From VXNE01 sp965217825 (lineage in GTDB: Bacteria > Pseudomonadota > Gammaproteobacteria > Pseudomonadales > Azotimanducaceae): a DNA stretch of 64,000 nucleotides. The translations under genes were made by a program, and so were the position numbers. Of this stretch, positions 17,506 through 26,642 are shown one piece after another; positions within the stretch are counted from its first letter, which is position 1; every line of letters begins with the position of its first letter. Below the pieces are notes generated by a model. That model was not told the origin of the DNA. It searched no databases and worked only from the letters and a program-made list of their open reading frames with translations. Where the stretch lies: positions 558,001 through 622,000 of the forward strand of contig OZ244571.1 of NCBI GenBank assembly GCA_965217825.1, given 5' to 3'.

Positions 17506-19917
17506 CTACACGTCGAGATTGACCACTGACAGTGCGTTCTCTTCGATGAACGCGCGGCGCGGTTCAACCTGATCGCCCATCAAGGTCGTGAACATCCGAT
17601 CAGCGGCCACCGCATCGTCCACCGTAACAAGCAGCATGCGCCGCTCCTCGGGGTCCATGGTTGTTTCCCACAGCTGCTCCGGGTTCATTTCCCCAAGACC
17701 CTTGTAGCGCGAAAGATCCACACCGCGCCGCGCCTCGCCCAGCATCCATTCAAACGCCTGAGAGAAAGTACTCACCTGTTCGGTACGGCTTCCTCTGGCG
17801 ACGAATGCCCCGTCTTCGAGCAAGCCGTCCAGATCGTCGGCGAGGTCGCACAGGTCCGCGTACTCGCGTGACACATAGAACTGGTAGCCGAGCCGCGTGT
17901 CCACCGTGGCGCTATAGGTGGTGACCCGCACCTGGGGACAGAAAATATGGTGCTCCGCGTCATATTCCACATCCACCGTATAGCTTGGCTCGATTTCCCT
18001 GAGCCGCTTCGCAAAGACATCGGCCCACTCCCGAACCTGGGCTTCGCGCGTGATTTCGGCCAGGGTGAGGCGCGGCACGTCGAGCAACGCGCAAGTCACA
18101 GCGAGCGGATAGCGCCGCGACAGCGACGTCAACCGCCCAAGGAGCTCCTGGTGCCGCCGCGCGAGCGTTTCGAGGGACATATCGGCCATGGCCGGCGCGT
18201 CCGCGTGGACATGGAGCTTCGTGTTCTGCAGTGCGGCCTGCAGGAAATACCCCTCGAGTTCGGCGTCGTCCTTGGCGTACTGCTCCTGACGACCGCGCTT
18301 TATCTTGTACAGGGGCGGCTGGGCGATGTACACGTGGCCGTGTTCGATCAACTCCACCATGTGCCGAAACAAGAACGTCAACAGCAGCGTGCGTATATGG
18401 GAACCGTCGACATCGGCATCGGTCATGATGATGATGCGGTGATAGCGCAGCTTCGCGAGGTCGAACTCCGTGCGGCCGATTCCGCAGCCTAGCGCCGTCA
18501 CCAGGTTCCCAACTTCCTGCGAAGACAGCATCTTGTCAAACCGCGCCTTCTCTACGTTGAGGATCTTGCCTCGCAGCGGCAGGACCGCCTGGACCCGCCG
18601 ATCCCGGCCTTGCTTTGCGGAACCGCCCGCGGAGTCTCCCTCTACCAGGTAGAGTTCCGACAAGGCAGGGTCCTTTTCCTGGCAATCGACGAGCTTGCCT
18701 GGCAACCCGGCGATATCTAGCGCGCCCTTCCGGCGCGTCATTTCCCGCGCCTTGCGCGCGGCATCGCGCGCGCGGGCGGCGTCGATCATCTTCGTCACGA
18801 CGGTTCGCGCATCGCTCGGGTGCTCCTCGAGATATTCCGAAAACTGCCGCGCCAGTTCTTGCTCGACCGCTCCCTTCACCTCGCTTGAAACCAGCTTTTC
18901 CTTCGTCTGCGAAGAAAACTTCGGATCGGGGACCTTGACGGACATTACCGCAACAAGGCCCTCCCTCGCATCGTCGCCGGTGGTGGCGACCTGATCTTTC
19001 TTCGCCAGCCCTTCCCGCTCGATGTACTGATTCAGCGTGCGCGTCAGCCCGCTGCGGAACCCCGCGACATGGGTGCCGCCATCGCCCTGGGGGATATTAT
19101 TCGTATAGGCGAACACCTGCTCCTGAAAACCATCATTCCACTGCATGGCGATTTCAACACCGATGCCATCTTCCCGCTGGGTGGAGAAATGCACGATCTC
19201 ATTCAGCGGCGTCTTGTTCTGGTTCAGGTATTCGACGAACGCTCGCAGCCCGCCCTCATAGAGGAAGCGCTCTTCCTTGCCCACGCGTTCGTCGATCAAC
19301 CAGATAGCGATCCCTGAATTGAGGAAGGCGAGTTCCCGCAGTCGCTTGGCCAGGATGTCGTAGTGGAACTTGATGTTGCGGAACGTATCCGAAGAGGGCC
19401 TGAAATAGCACTCCGTCCCGTGCAGGTCGGTTTCTCCGATAGGCGCCAACGGCGCTTGCGGGTCCCCGCCCCGATAGGTCTGTTGGAATGTATGCCCGTC
19501 ACGATGGACGGTCAGACGGAGTTCGTCAGACAGGGCGTTCACCACGGAAACGCCGACACCGTGCAGCCCCCCGGAGACCTTGTAGCTGCTCTCGTCGAAC
19601 TTTCCGCCCGCATGAAGCGTTGTCATGATGACTTCGGCTGCGGATACGCCTTCTTCCGAGTGAATATCGACGGGAATGCCACGGCCATTGTCGGTTACCG
19701 TCACGGCCTCCCCCGGGTGGAGGATCACCCTGATCTCATCGCAGTAACCTTCTAGCGCCTCATCGATCGAGTTATCGACGAGTTCCTGCACCATGTGATG
19801 CAGGCCGGTACCATCGTCTGTGTCGCCGATATACATACCCGGGCGCTTGCGCACCGGGTCCAGGCCGCGCAATACCTTGATGTTCTCGGAGTCGTACTTT
19901 GCCGTGTCGGAGGCCAT
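17506..19917 (-). CDS. gyrB: DNA gyrase subunit B GyrB
   Basis: ATPase subunit of gyrase, which introduces negative supercoils. The 803 residues match the E. coli length (804). The N-terminal GHKL ATPase shows VLRGLDPVRKRPGMYIGD and DNGRGIPVDIH. The TOPRIM metal site is EGDSAGGSAKQGRDR and DADVDGSHIRTLLLTFLF. The C-terminal RYKGLGEMNPEQLWETTMDP is standard. It is the last gene of dnaA-dnaN-recF-gyrB, eight bases after recF. Confidence 0.98.
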   Translation of the reverse strand: MASDTAKYDSENIKVLRGLDPVRKRPGMYIGDTDDGTGLHHMVQELVDNSIDEALEGYCDEIRVILHPGEAVTVTDNGRGIPVDIHSEEGVSAAEVIMTTLHAGGKFDESSYKVSGGLHGVGVSVVNALSDELRLTVHRDGHTFQQTYRGGDPQAPLAPIGETDLHGTECYFRPSSDTFRNIKFHYDILAKRLRELAFLNSGIAIWLIDERVGKEERFLYEGGLRAFVEYLNQNKTPLNEIVHFSTQREDGIGVEIAMQWNDGFQEQVFAYTNNIPQGDGGTHVAGFRSGLTRTLNQYIEREGLAKKDQVATTGDDAREGLVAVMSVKVPDPKFSSQTKEKLVSSEVKGAVEQELARQFSEYLEEHPSDARTVVTKMIDAARARDAARKAREMTRRKGALDIAGLPGKLVDCQEKDPALSELYLVEGDSAGGSAKQGRDRRVQAVLPLRGKILNVEKARFDKMLSSQEVGNLVTALGCGIGRTEFDLAKLRYHRIIIMTDADVDGSHIRTLLLTFLFRHMVELIEHGHVYIAQPPLYKIKRGRQEQYAKDDAELEGYFLQAALQNTKLHVHADAPAMADMSLETLARRHQELLGRLTSLSRRYPLAVTCALLDVPRLTLAEITREAQVREWADVFAKRLREIEPSYTVDVEYDAEHHIFCPQVRVTTYSATVDTRLGYQFYVSREYADLCDLADDLDGLLEDGAFVARGSRTEQVSTFSQAFEWMLGEARRGVDLSRYKGLGEMNPEQLWETTMDPEERRMLLVTVDDAVAADRMFTTLMGDQVEPRRAFIEENALSVVNLDV

Positions 19918-19925
19918 GTCGAAGC

Positions 19926-21005
19926 TTAGTCGGCGGGGGCGAACTGGCCGTGTTTCACGTGAAACACGCGCACCCTATCCGCCGAAACGCTTCGTGCCGC
20001 CACGGGTTCATGCGTTGATGTCGCTAGAATCTGACACCCCATTCCGTCGAGAAGCTGCATAAATCGCGCGCCGTGATCGTCGTCGAGCTCCGTCCACACG
20101 TCATCGATCAAAAACAGGCTTGGCCGGGACTGATCGGTCAGCAGCCCTCTGGCCTGACCGATTCTCATGGCGCTCGCCACAAGCTTTCCTTGACCGCGAG
20201 ATAGCACGCCGGCAGCCGCGTTGTCGCCCGCCTCGAGCCTTACATCGGCCCGATGCGGTCCAACTTGAGTGAACCCCAATTTTACATCTCCTGGGGTATG
20301 CGCGCCTACCTCTTCGGCGAAAGAATTACCGTTAAATCCGGAATAGTGGCGCGCCCGGATGTCCAGACCGGGCGCCAGGGCCTCAATAGAGGAGAGCAGC
20401 GCATCGCGTACGGTTTGCACGTACTCCGTCCTTGCGCTGATCACGACTTCTCCCGTCTCGATCATGTGATCCGTCCAGGTGTCCAGCGTACGCGCATCAC
20501 CGCTTCGCAATAGCGCATTGCGCTGCCGCAACACCCGCATATAGCGCCGCAAAACATCGATGTAGCCGCGTTTCACGTGAAACGTCCCCCAATCCAGCCA
20601 CTGACGCCGCCCCCGTGGCTCGCCGAATACGAGGTCTGCGAGGTCGGGTAGCAGAAGTTGAAGCGGCAGCAGTCCCGCGACTGCGGATGTTTGCTTGATG
20701 GGCTCTTCGTTCACGCGCAATTCCGTGTGGTTGGCGCGATCCTTCGACATGGAAATGTTTTCGCGGCCGCGGACAGGATCTCGACACAGGGCTTGTACGG
20801 CCAATCCCCCCGCGCCGTGCCGAACGAGAAACGATACCCTCCGGGTCCTGAAAGAACGCCCGCGAAAGAGAAGGTGCAACGCCTCGAGAACAACCGTCTT
20901 GCCGGCCCCGTTGGGACCGATCAAGAAGTTGAAATGCGGCGACAGTTCAAGTGTTGCGGCCGCGATGTTTCGGAAGTTTCTGAGCTCCAGGCGCTCGACG
21001 ATCAC
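19926..21005 (-). CDS. recF: DNA replication and repair protein RecF
   Basis: An SMC-like ATPase that helps load RecA at gaps. The 359 residues carry Walker A GPNGAGKTVVLEAL near residue 35, the ABC-type signature LSRGQGKLVASAMRIGQ, and Walker B LFLIDDVWTELD. The start is GTG, giving MIVERLELRNFRNI. It follows dnaN after four bases. The coding sequence contains two parS-like palindromes that are translated as FHVKR and FHVKH, the second near the C-terminus. Confidence 0.95.
   Translation of the reverse strand: MIVERLELRNFRNIAAATLELSPHFNFLIGPNGAGKTVVLEALHLLFRGRSFRTRRVSFLVRHGAGGLAVQALCRDPVRGRENISMSKDRANHTELRVNEEPIKQTSAVAGLLPLQLLLPDLADLVFGEPRGRRQWLDWGTFHVKRGYIDVLRRYMRVLRQRNALLRSGDARTLDTWTDHMIETGEVVISARTEYVQTVRDALLSSIEALAPGLDIRARHYSGFNGNSFAEEVGAHTPGDVKLGFTQVGPHRADVRLEAGDNAAAGVLSRGQGKLVASAMRIGQARGLLTDQSRPSLFLIDDVWTELDDDHGARFMQLLDGMGCQILATSTHEPVAARSVSADRVRVFHVKHGQFAPAD
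19951..19966 (+). promoter_or_regulatory. parS centromere site (perfect 16-bp consensus) in recF
   Basis: TGTTTCACGTGAAACA is identical to the canonical ParB-binding parS palindrome. It is inside the recF 3' end, about 3.5 kb from dnaA on the other side of dnaN, as expected for an origin-proximal centromere. ParA and ParB are encoded in this window. Confidence 0.9.
20569..20584 (+). promoter_or_regulatory. Second parS-like site in recF
   Basis: CGTTTCACGTGAAACG keeps the central 14 bases of parS and differs only at the two symmetric outer positions, so it remains a perfect palindrome. It lies about 620 bases from the first site within recF. Confidence 0.75.
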
Positions 21006-21009
21006 GTCG

Positions 21010-22140
21010 TCATAGGCGCATCGGCATGACGACGAACACCGAATCTTCCGAACCGCCGGTTTCGATCAAGGCGCTTCCGCCACCGTCCGTAATCGAAATG
21101 CGGACATCTTCCGTGTCGACCACCCCCAAAACATCCTGGAGGTAATCAACATTGAAGCCAATTTCGAATGCATCACCCTGATAGTCCACGGAAACGTCTT
21201 CTTCGGCTTCCTCCTGCGTTTCCGCGTTGTTCGCCTTCACCACCAGCCGATCCTGTTCAACCGCCAGCCGCACCAGACGAACAACGCCATGATGCTGGTC
21301 GCTGCCGATAATTGCCGCTCGGAGAAAGGACTGCCGCAAGGTCTCGCGATCACCGGATAGCTGGCGTTCTCCCACATTGGGAATCACCTTGACATAGTCC
21401 GGGAACTGTCCTTCCACCAACTTCGTCGTCAATGTGTATCCCGCGTGCTTCGCCCGCAAGTAGTTCATTCCCAGTGAGATTTCCACTGCGTCTTCGGCGT
21501 CGGTCAGCAGGCGACCGAGTTCGATCACGCCTTTTCGGGGGATGATGGCCTGGACACGATCTGCTCCTGGGGCGCCTCCGGGGAGGGTGCACATTGCCAA
21601 CCGGTGCCCATCCGTCGCGACCGCCCGGATGTGGCTGTCGGTGACCTCGAACAGCAAACCGTTGAGATAATACCGGACGTCCTGTTGCGCCATGGCGAAA
21701 CTGGTTTGGTTTACCAGGCGCCGCAGTTCGGCAGGCGGGACCGACAGCTTTGTTTCTCCTTCTCCTCCCGTCTCCATTGCGGGGTATTCTTCGGTTGGCA
21801 ACGTCGCTAGCTGGAACCGGCTTCGACCGGAGCGCACCGTCACCTTGTCGCCCGTCTCCACCGATACCGGCACCTCATCCTGCAATGACCGCCATATCTC
21901 TGCCAGTTTCCGACCCGGCACGGTTGCGCGACCGGGTTGTTCAACCTCAATGCCTTCGCGCACACGCACGTTCAATTCGACATCAAGATCCGTTCCGGTG
22001 ATGGACACGCCATCCTCGTTGCAGTCGAACAGCAGGTGCGACAGGACGGGGATTATCTGCGTCTGTTGCGGTCGTTCGACAACACCCGCAACCATAGCCA
22101 AGGGCTTCAGCAACGTCCCTCGGTCAGTGCTGAACTTCAT
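21010..22140 (-). CDS. dnaN: DNA polymerase III beta subunit (sliding clamp) DnaN
   Basis: Ring-shaped processivity clamp for DNA polymerase III. The 376 residues form three clamp repeats (E. coli 366). The N-terminus MKFSTDRGTLLKPLAMVAGVVERPQ, LSHLLFDCNEDGVSITGTDL and the C-terminal VFVVMPMRL are conserved. It starts 10 bases after the dnaA stop and is followed by recF, so it is expressed with dnaA. Confidence 0.97.
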   Translation of the reverse strand: MKFSTDRGTLLKPLAMVAGVVERPQQTQIIPVLSHLLFDCNEDGVSITGTDLDVELNVRVREGIEVEQPGRATVPGRKLAEIWRSLQDEVPVSVETGDKVTVRSGRSRFQLATLPTEEYPAMETGGEGETKLSVPPAELRRLVNQTSFAMAQQDVRYYLNGLLFEVTDSHIRAVATDGHRLAMCTLPGGAPGADRVQAIIPRKGVIELGRLLTDAEDAVEISLGMNYLRAKHAGYTLTTKLVEGQFPDYVKVIPNVGERQLSGDRETLRQSFLRAAIIGSDQHHGVVRLVRLAVEQDRLVVKANNAETQEEAEEDVSVDYQGDAFEIGFNVDYLQDVLGVVDTEDVRISITDGGGSALIETGGSEDSVFVVMPMRL

Positions 22141-22150
22141 TCTTCGTTTC

Positions 22151-23461
22151 CTAGCTCATCAAGCGCCGACTGAGATTGCGGTAGTCCTCGGCAATGTCAC
22201 TGTTGCTCTGCTTCAATTCCGTTATTCTCCGATAGGCATGTAGTACGGTCGTATGATCGCGACCGCCAAACGCCTCGCCGATTTCCGGCAGTGAATGCTT
22301 CGTCAGCTCCTTCGAAAGATACATGGCCATCTGTCGCGGCCTTGCGATGGTCCGCGTCTTGCGCCTCAACAACAGATCCGACTTCCTGATCTTGTAGTAC
22401 TCCGCAACAACCGTCTGGATGTTGTCCATGCTGATCTGCCGATCATGGATCGCCAACAAGTCCCGAAGGGCTTCACGCACCCGCTCGACAGTGATGCGCA
22501 AACCCGTAAAGCTCGCATAGGCATGTATCCTTCGCAGCGCGCCTTCGAGTTCGCGGACGTTCGAACGAATGTGGTCGGCCACAAAAAACGCCACTTCGTC
22601 ATCGAGTTCATAGCCCTCGATTTCTGCCTTCTTCTTCAGTATCGCTACCCGCGTTTCCAGATCCGGCGGATCGACTTCCGCCGAGACCCCGCAGACAAAA
22701 CGCGATCTCAAACGTTCCTCCAGCCCCTCAATGTCGCGCGGATAGCGATCGCAGGTCAACACCATCTGCCTATGCTGTTCAAATAAGGCATTGAAAACAT
22801 GGAAGAATTCGTCTTGTGACCGCGCCTTGTGCGCAAAGAACTGGATGTCGTCTATCAGCAGGATATCGGCCTTTCGATAGTACTGCGTAAATGCCTGCAT
22901 AGTGCCGGTCTGCAACGCTCGCACCATCTCCTGAACAAAAACCTGCGAATGCAGGTACGTGACCCGGATCCTTGGAAAATGACGTAAAGCCTCATTGCCA
23001 ACCGCGTGCATAAGGTGCGTCTTGCCCAGCCCAACCCCGCCATAAAGAAGCAGTGGGTTGTACGATCTACCAGGATTCTTGGCGACATGATCCGCTGTGG
23101 CCACCGCCAACTCGTTCGAAGCGCCTTTCACGAATGTATCGAAGGTGAACGTCTTGTTGAGCGCTTCCTCGTGGCGATCCCCCTCCACCCGCAGCGGCGA
23201 CCCTGCCTGCCGTTCCTTCCCGCCGACCTCGAGTTCGACCGAAAGTGGACTTGCCGGGTCACCATGCCACTCCACCAGTTCACGGATGCGTTTAAGGTAC
23301 TTTTCCTGAACTTTCTCGCGCACATAGCGGTTCGGCGCCAAGATAGTCAGCCTTGACTCATCGACCCGTGCCTGCAGCGGTCGGATCCAAGTATTGTAAT
23401 CCTGCGAGCTCAGTTCCTCGACCAACCCGCCCAAGCACTCCTGCCAAACGACCGCCACCAC
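22151..23461 (-). CDS. dnaA: Chromosomal replication initiator DnaA
   Basis: AAA+ initiator that binds oriC boxes and opens the origin. The 436 residues contain N-terminal domain I (WQECLGGLVEELSSQDYNTW), Walker A LYGGVGLGKTHLMHAVG, Walker B ILLIDDIQFFAHK, and the DNA-binding domain IV with RRKTRTIARPRQMAMYLSKE and the signature FGGRDHTTVLHA. A double GTG (23461 and 23458) follows a purine-rich stretch and gives the usual N-terminus; the longer TTG-started frame has no family support. Its upstream region is the probable oriC. Confidence 0.97.
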   Translation of the reverse strand: MVAVVWQECLGGLVEELSSQDYNTWIRPLQARVDESRLTILAPNRYVREKVQEKYLKRIRELVEWHGDPASPLSVELEVGGKERQAGSPLRVEGDRHEEALNKTFTFDTFVKGASNELAVATADHVAKNPGRSYNPLLLYGGVGLGKTHLMHAVGNEALRHFPRIRVTYLHSQVFVQEMVRALQTGTMQAFTQYYRKADILLIDDIQFFAHKARSQDEFFHVFNALFEQHRQMVLTCDRYPRDIEGLEERLRSRFVCGVSAEVDPPDLETRVAILKKKAEIEGYELDDEVAFFVADHIRSNVRELEGALRRIHAYASFTGLRITVERVREALRDLLAIHDRQISMDNIQTVVAEYYKIRKSDLLLRRKTRTIARPRQMAMYLSKELTKHSLPEIGEAFGGRDHTTVLHAYRRITELKQSNSDIAEDYRNLSRRLMS

Positions 23462-23668
23462 GGAAATCCCCCCACTCCGCAGAAATCTTCTTGTTGCCGC
23501 CAATTCTAAGCACGAAGGCAACCGTCCTGTACACGAAAGCGCAAAAAAACTTCTGATCTACACAAAAGGTAAAGTAAAAACAATATCTTATATGTAACAC
23601 ACCTCAGCTTGCGTACGCCCTTGGAAACAGACCGATTTGAAAAAGCTGTGAACTGCCACGGCACAACC

Positions 23669-23677
23669 TGTGGATAA
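23669..23677 (-). promoter_or_regulatory. Consensus DnaA box
   Basis: TGTGGATAA on the plus strand is the exact complement of the E. coli consensus box TTATCCACA, about 210 bases upstream of the dnaA start. Confidence 0.75.
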
Positions 23678-23753
23678 ATCCCGAATTGGACTTTTTCCCC
23701 ATTTCATACCGGAAAACGCAACTGTTTCGAAGAGGAATATCACACGAAAACGA

Positions 23754-23769
23754 GTAGGAAATTTCCTAC
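23754..23769. repeat. 16-bp perfect palindrome in the origin region
   Basis: GTAGGAAATTTCCTAC is a perfect inverted repeat between the consensus DnaA box and the liuC 3' end. It could be an operator or an origin-protein site; it does not match parS or a DnaA box. Confidence 0.6.
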
Positions 23770-23886
23770 AACATGAGCCGTTTGAATGTGATTTCCACAG
23801 ACCCAGCCCCCCTCAACAACATCAACAATACTGTCAATGTCCTATTTCAATGTCAGAAATTGACCTTGAAACCGTTGGTTCAGTCT

Positions 23887-24657
23887 TCACTCCTTGACCC
23901 AAGCCGCGTTTCGTTTCTCGCGGAACGCAGCCATGCCCTCGGCCGCTTCTTCGGAGACAAACATTCGACTGCTCCATGCAGCAGCCTCTTCAAAGCCATC
24001 CGGTGTGGAGAGTGTCGGTATGCGGCGCACGAGTTTCTTGCACTCCAGTACCGCATTTGGTCCGCCCAGGTTGATCATGGAAATTTCCTCCTCGACCGCG
24101 TCGACGAGTTTCTCTTTCGGCACTGCGCGGTGCGCGAAACCCATCTCGACTGCCTGCGCGCTGGTAAACCGCTCACCCGTCAGAAAGAGTTTCATCGCGT
24201 GGTGCGTTCCGAGCTTGGGGATGCACACCACCGAGATTACCGCCGGGATCACTCCAATGCGCACCTCGCTGAACGCGAACCTGGCGTCCTCTACGGCGAT
24301 TGCGATATCGGCCGCGCCCACGAGTCCCAGCCCGCCGGCGAAAGCAGCGCCATTCACGGCGGCGATGACGGGCTTGGGGCTCTCCATGATGGTCGTCAGA
24401 ACCTTCGGATAGGGCACAGATCGTCGGCCTCTTATCATTTGGCCGGGCGGACTCTTCAGATCAGCTCCGGAACAGAACGCCGGTTCCGCTCCAGTGATGA
24501 CCATCGAACGCACCGATGCGTCCTCGTTGGCGGCTAGCAGGTGCTCATGGAGTTCAGACACGAGCACCGCGGACAGCGCGTTTCGACTTTCCGGACGATT
24601 CAGCGTGATCCACGCCGCGCCGTTCCTGACTTCGTACAGTGTGGCCTCGGTCGTCAT
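23887..24657 (-). CDS. liuC: Enoyl-CoA hydratase/isomerase family, likely methylglutaconyl-CoA hydratase LiuC
   Basis: Crotonase-fold enzyme of 256 residues, probably hydrating 3-methylglutaconyl-CoA to HMG-CoA in leucine breakdown. The oxyanion-hole motifs are FCSGADLKSP and AVNGAAFAGGLGLVGAADIAIA; FSEVRIGVIPAVIS is the third typical block. It overlaps the end of liuD by four bases (ATGA). Alone it would be only a generic crotonase; the specific role rests on the neighbouring carboxylase and HMG-CoA lyase genes. It is the last gene before the origin and its 3' end faces dnaA's upstream region. Confidence 0.82.
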   Translation of the reverse strand: MTTEATLYEVRNGAAWITLNRPESRNALSAVLVSELHEHLLAANEDASVRSMVITGAEPAFCSGADLKSPPGQMIRGRRSVPYPKVLTTIMESPKPVIAAVNGAAFAGGLGLVGAADIAIAVEDARFAFSEVRIGVIPAVISVVCIPKLGTHHAMKLFLTGERFTSAQAVEMGFAHRAVPKEKLVDAVEEEISMINLGGPNAVLECKKLVRRIPTLSTPDGFEEAAAWSSRMFVSEEAAEGMAAFREKRNAAWVKE

Positions 24658-26642
24658 TCTTCATCTTCCTCCAGCACCGCCAGCAGTGCACCGTTGTCTA
24701 CCTGGTCCCCCGCTTGCACGAGGATCCGCGAAACCTTGCCCGACCTCTGTGCGGTGATTCGGTGTTCCATCTTCATCGCCTCCAGAGTCAACAACAATTG
24801 GCCCTGGCTGACCCAATCACCTTCTGCAACCCCGATGCTGGTGACATTGCCCGGCATCGGGGCGACAAGCCCACCCGCCACGGGGGCGAGGGCACCGGTC
24901 GGAAACCGCGGTAGCTCTACGATGTCCACATCACCGCCTGGACCGTGCAGCAACCAGCGGTCACCGTGTTGACTGACTGTCGCGTAGACCCGGCGCCCAT
25001 CGATTTCGATATCGACGCCCTGCGTATCCTGGCGGAATACCGCGACGACATAGGGGGCCTCGCCGATCACGACGTCGAAGGCGCAGTCTCTTCGGGCCCG
25101 ATAATCGAGGTCTGTTTCAACGTTGCCGACTCGAAAACGCGCGGTTTGCGGCGGCATCAAGGAGTTGCGCCAGCCGCTTGGCACGTTCCGCAAGACTGTC
25201 GCCTTCGCCCGTCGGCGAGCCTGGCCATAGATGGTCGCAGCGATGAGCGCGTCGTGCAGTTCCGCCGTCGACAGCCTGCGGGTCCGGTCGGGGTTGACAC
25301 GTTCAATGAAGTCCGTAGTCGTGTCGCCGCTGAGAAACGCGGGCGCGCGCAGCGTCGCTACGAGAAAGTCGCGGTTGTTCGTCACGCCCTGCAGGCGCGT
25401 CCTCTCCAATGTCCTCGCCAGGCGGCTCGCAGCTTCGCGGCGGGTGGGCGCTGCGACAATGACCTTTGCGATCATTGGATCGAAGTTGACGCTGATTCCG
25501 CTGCCGGATTCGATGCCGGAATCGAACCGTGCCGTGGTGGTGTCGTCGGGTCTCCACTCGAGTACGGAACCACCCGCGGGAAGGAAGTCGTTGACTGGAT
25601 CCTCGGCGTAGAGCCGTGCTTCGATCGCGTGGCCGTGCAAGGACAGGTCTTTCTGGGCGTATCCCAGAGGTTCGCCTTCGGCGATGCGAATCTGTTCGCG
25701 GACGATGTCGAGACCGGTAACCGCTTCCGTCACGGGGTGCTCGACCTGCAGGCGGGTGTTGACCTCAAGGAACCAGAAGTCGCCGCCGTCGAGAAGGAAC
25801 TCCACAGTGCCGGCAGAGGTGTAGCCAATCCTTCTCGCCACCGTTAACGCGGCTTCTCCCATCCTTTCACGCAATGTCGCGTCGACGACGGGCGAAGGGG
25901 CCTCTTCGATGATTTTCTGATGGCGCCGCTGGATTGAACACTCGCGCTCAAAGAGATGGATGAGGTTGCCGTGGCTGTCGCCCAGGATCTGTATCTCCAC
26001 GTGCCGCGGTTTCGTCAGCCAGCGCTCGAGGAATACCGTAGCGTCGCCGAAAGCTGCGAGCGCTTCGCGCCTGGCGGAACTGATCGCTTCGGCGATATCT
26101 TCGCCGGTGTGCACTATGCGCATGCCGCGGCCGCCACCACCGGCAGCAGCCTTGACGAGCAGCGGAAAGCCTATCTGGTGGGCAGCGGCCGATATGTCCG
26201 TCTCATCGTCTAATTCAAGGGCCGGCAGGGTAGGTACTCCCAGTTCCTGCATGAGCGCCTTCGCCGCGAGCTTATCGCCCACCGCCGCTATGGCTTCGCC
26301 AGACGGTCCGATCCACCGCAAGCCGGCATTCGCGACGCTCCGGGCGAAATCGGCGTTCTCCGACAGGAAGCCGTAACCGGGATGGACGGCATCAGCGCCC
26401 GAGCGTTTACAGGCAGCGAGTACCTTGGCCGGGTCCAGGTAGGTTTCCGCCGGGAGATTTCCGCTCAAGGCGATTGCGATGTCGGCTTCACGCACGAACG
26501 GCGCGGCGGCATCGCTGTCCGCGTACACCGCCACGGTGTCGATTCCCATCTCGTGCGCGGTGCGCTGAATGCGTCGCGCGATCTCGCCGCGATTGGCGAC
26601 CAGGAGGCGCCGGATCGGTTGGACCACTGCTACATGCGCCAT
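24654..26642 (-). CDS. liuD: Biotin-dependent acyl-CoA carboxylase alpha subunit, likely methylcrotonyl-CoA carboxylase LiuD
   Basis: A 662-residue protein with a biotin carboxylase (RRLLVANRGEIARRI near the N-terminus, ATP-grasp AAAGGGGRGMRIV, EVNTRLQVEH) and a C-terminal biotin carrier domain with EAMKMEH, the biotinylated lysine at about residue 624. It carboxylates its own biotin for transfer by the beta subunit. The ATG at 26642 lies 13 bases inside the liuB end. Geranyl-CoA or propionyl-CoA carboxylase are alternatives, but the HMG-CoA lyase in the same run favours 3-methylcrotonyl-CoA. Confidence 0.87.
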   Translation of the reverse strand: MAHVAVVQPIRRLLVANRGEIARRIQRTAHEMGIDTVAVYADSDAAAPFVREADIAIALSGNLPAETYLDPAKVLAACKRSGADAVHPGYGFLSENADFARSVANAGLRWIGPSGEAIAAVGDKLAAKALMQELGVPTLPALELDDETDISAAAHQIGFPLLVKAAAGGGGRGMRIVHTGEDIAEAISSARREALAAFGDATVFLERWLTKPRHVEIQILGDSHGNLIHLFERECSIQRRHQKIIEEAPSPVVDATLRERMGEAALTVARRIGYTSAGTVEFLLDGGDFWFLEVNTRLQVEHPVTEAVTGLDIVREQIRIAEGEPLGYAQKDLSLHGHAIEARLYAEDPVNDFLPAGGSVLEWRPDDTTTARFDSGIESGSGISVNFDPMIAKVIVAAPTRREAASRLARTLERTRLQGVTNNRDFLVATLRAPAFLSGDTTTDFIERVNPDRTRRLSTAELHDALIAATIYGQARRRAKATVLRNVPSGWRNSLMPPQTARFRVGNVETDLDYRARRDCAFDVVIGEAPYVVAVFRQDTQGVDIEIDGRRVYATVSQHGDRWLLHGPGGDVDIVELPRFPTGALAPVAGGLVAPMPGNVTSIGVAEGDWVSQGQLLLTLEAMKMEHRITAQRSGKVSRILVQAGDQVDNGALLAVLEEDEE

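Larger units (their letters stand above)
23462..23886. other. Probable chromosomal replication origin (oriC) / dnaA upstream region
   Basis: This 425-base non-coding stretch lies next to dnaA and is clearly richer in A and T than the surrounding DNA, especially 23540-23600 (runs such as CAAAAAAAC and GTAAAAACAATATC), a candidate unwinding element. It has one perfect DnaA box (23669-23677), weaker matches with two mismatches at 23554-23562 and 23791-23799, and a 16-bp perfect palindrome. Position and composition support oriC, but few boxes are obvious by eye. Confidence 0.65.

Noticed and set aside
23791..23799. ATTTCCACA as a second DnaA box
   Set aside because: Two mismatches to TTATCCACA in an AT-rich region; not strong enough to list separately.
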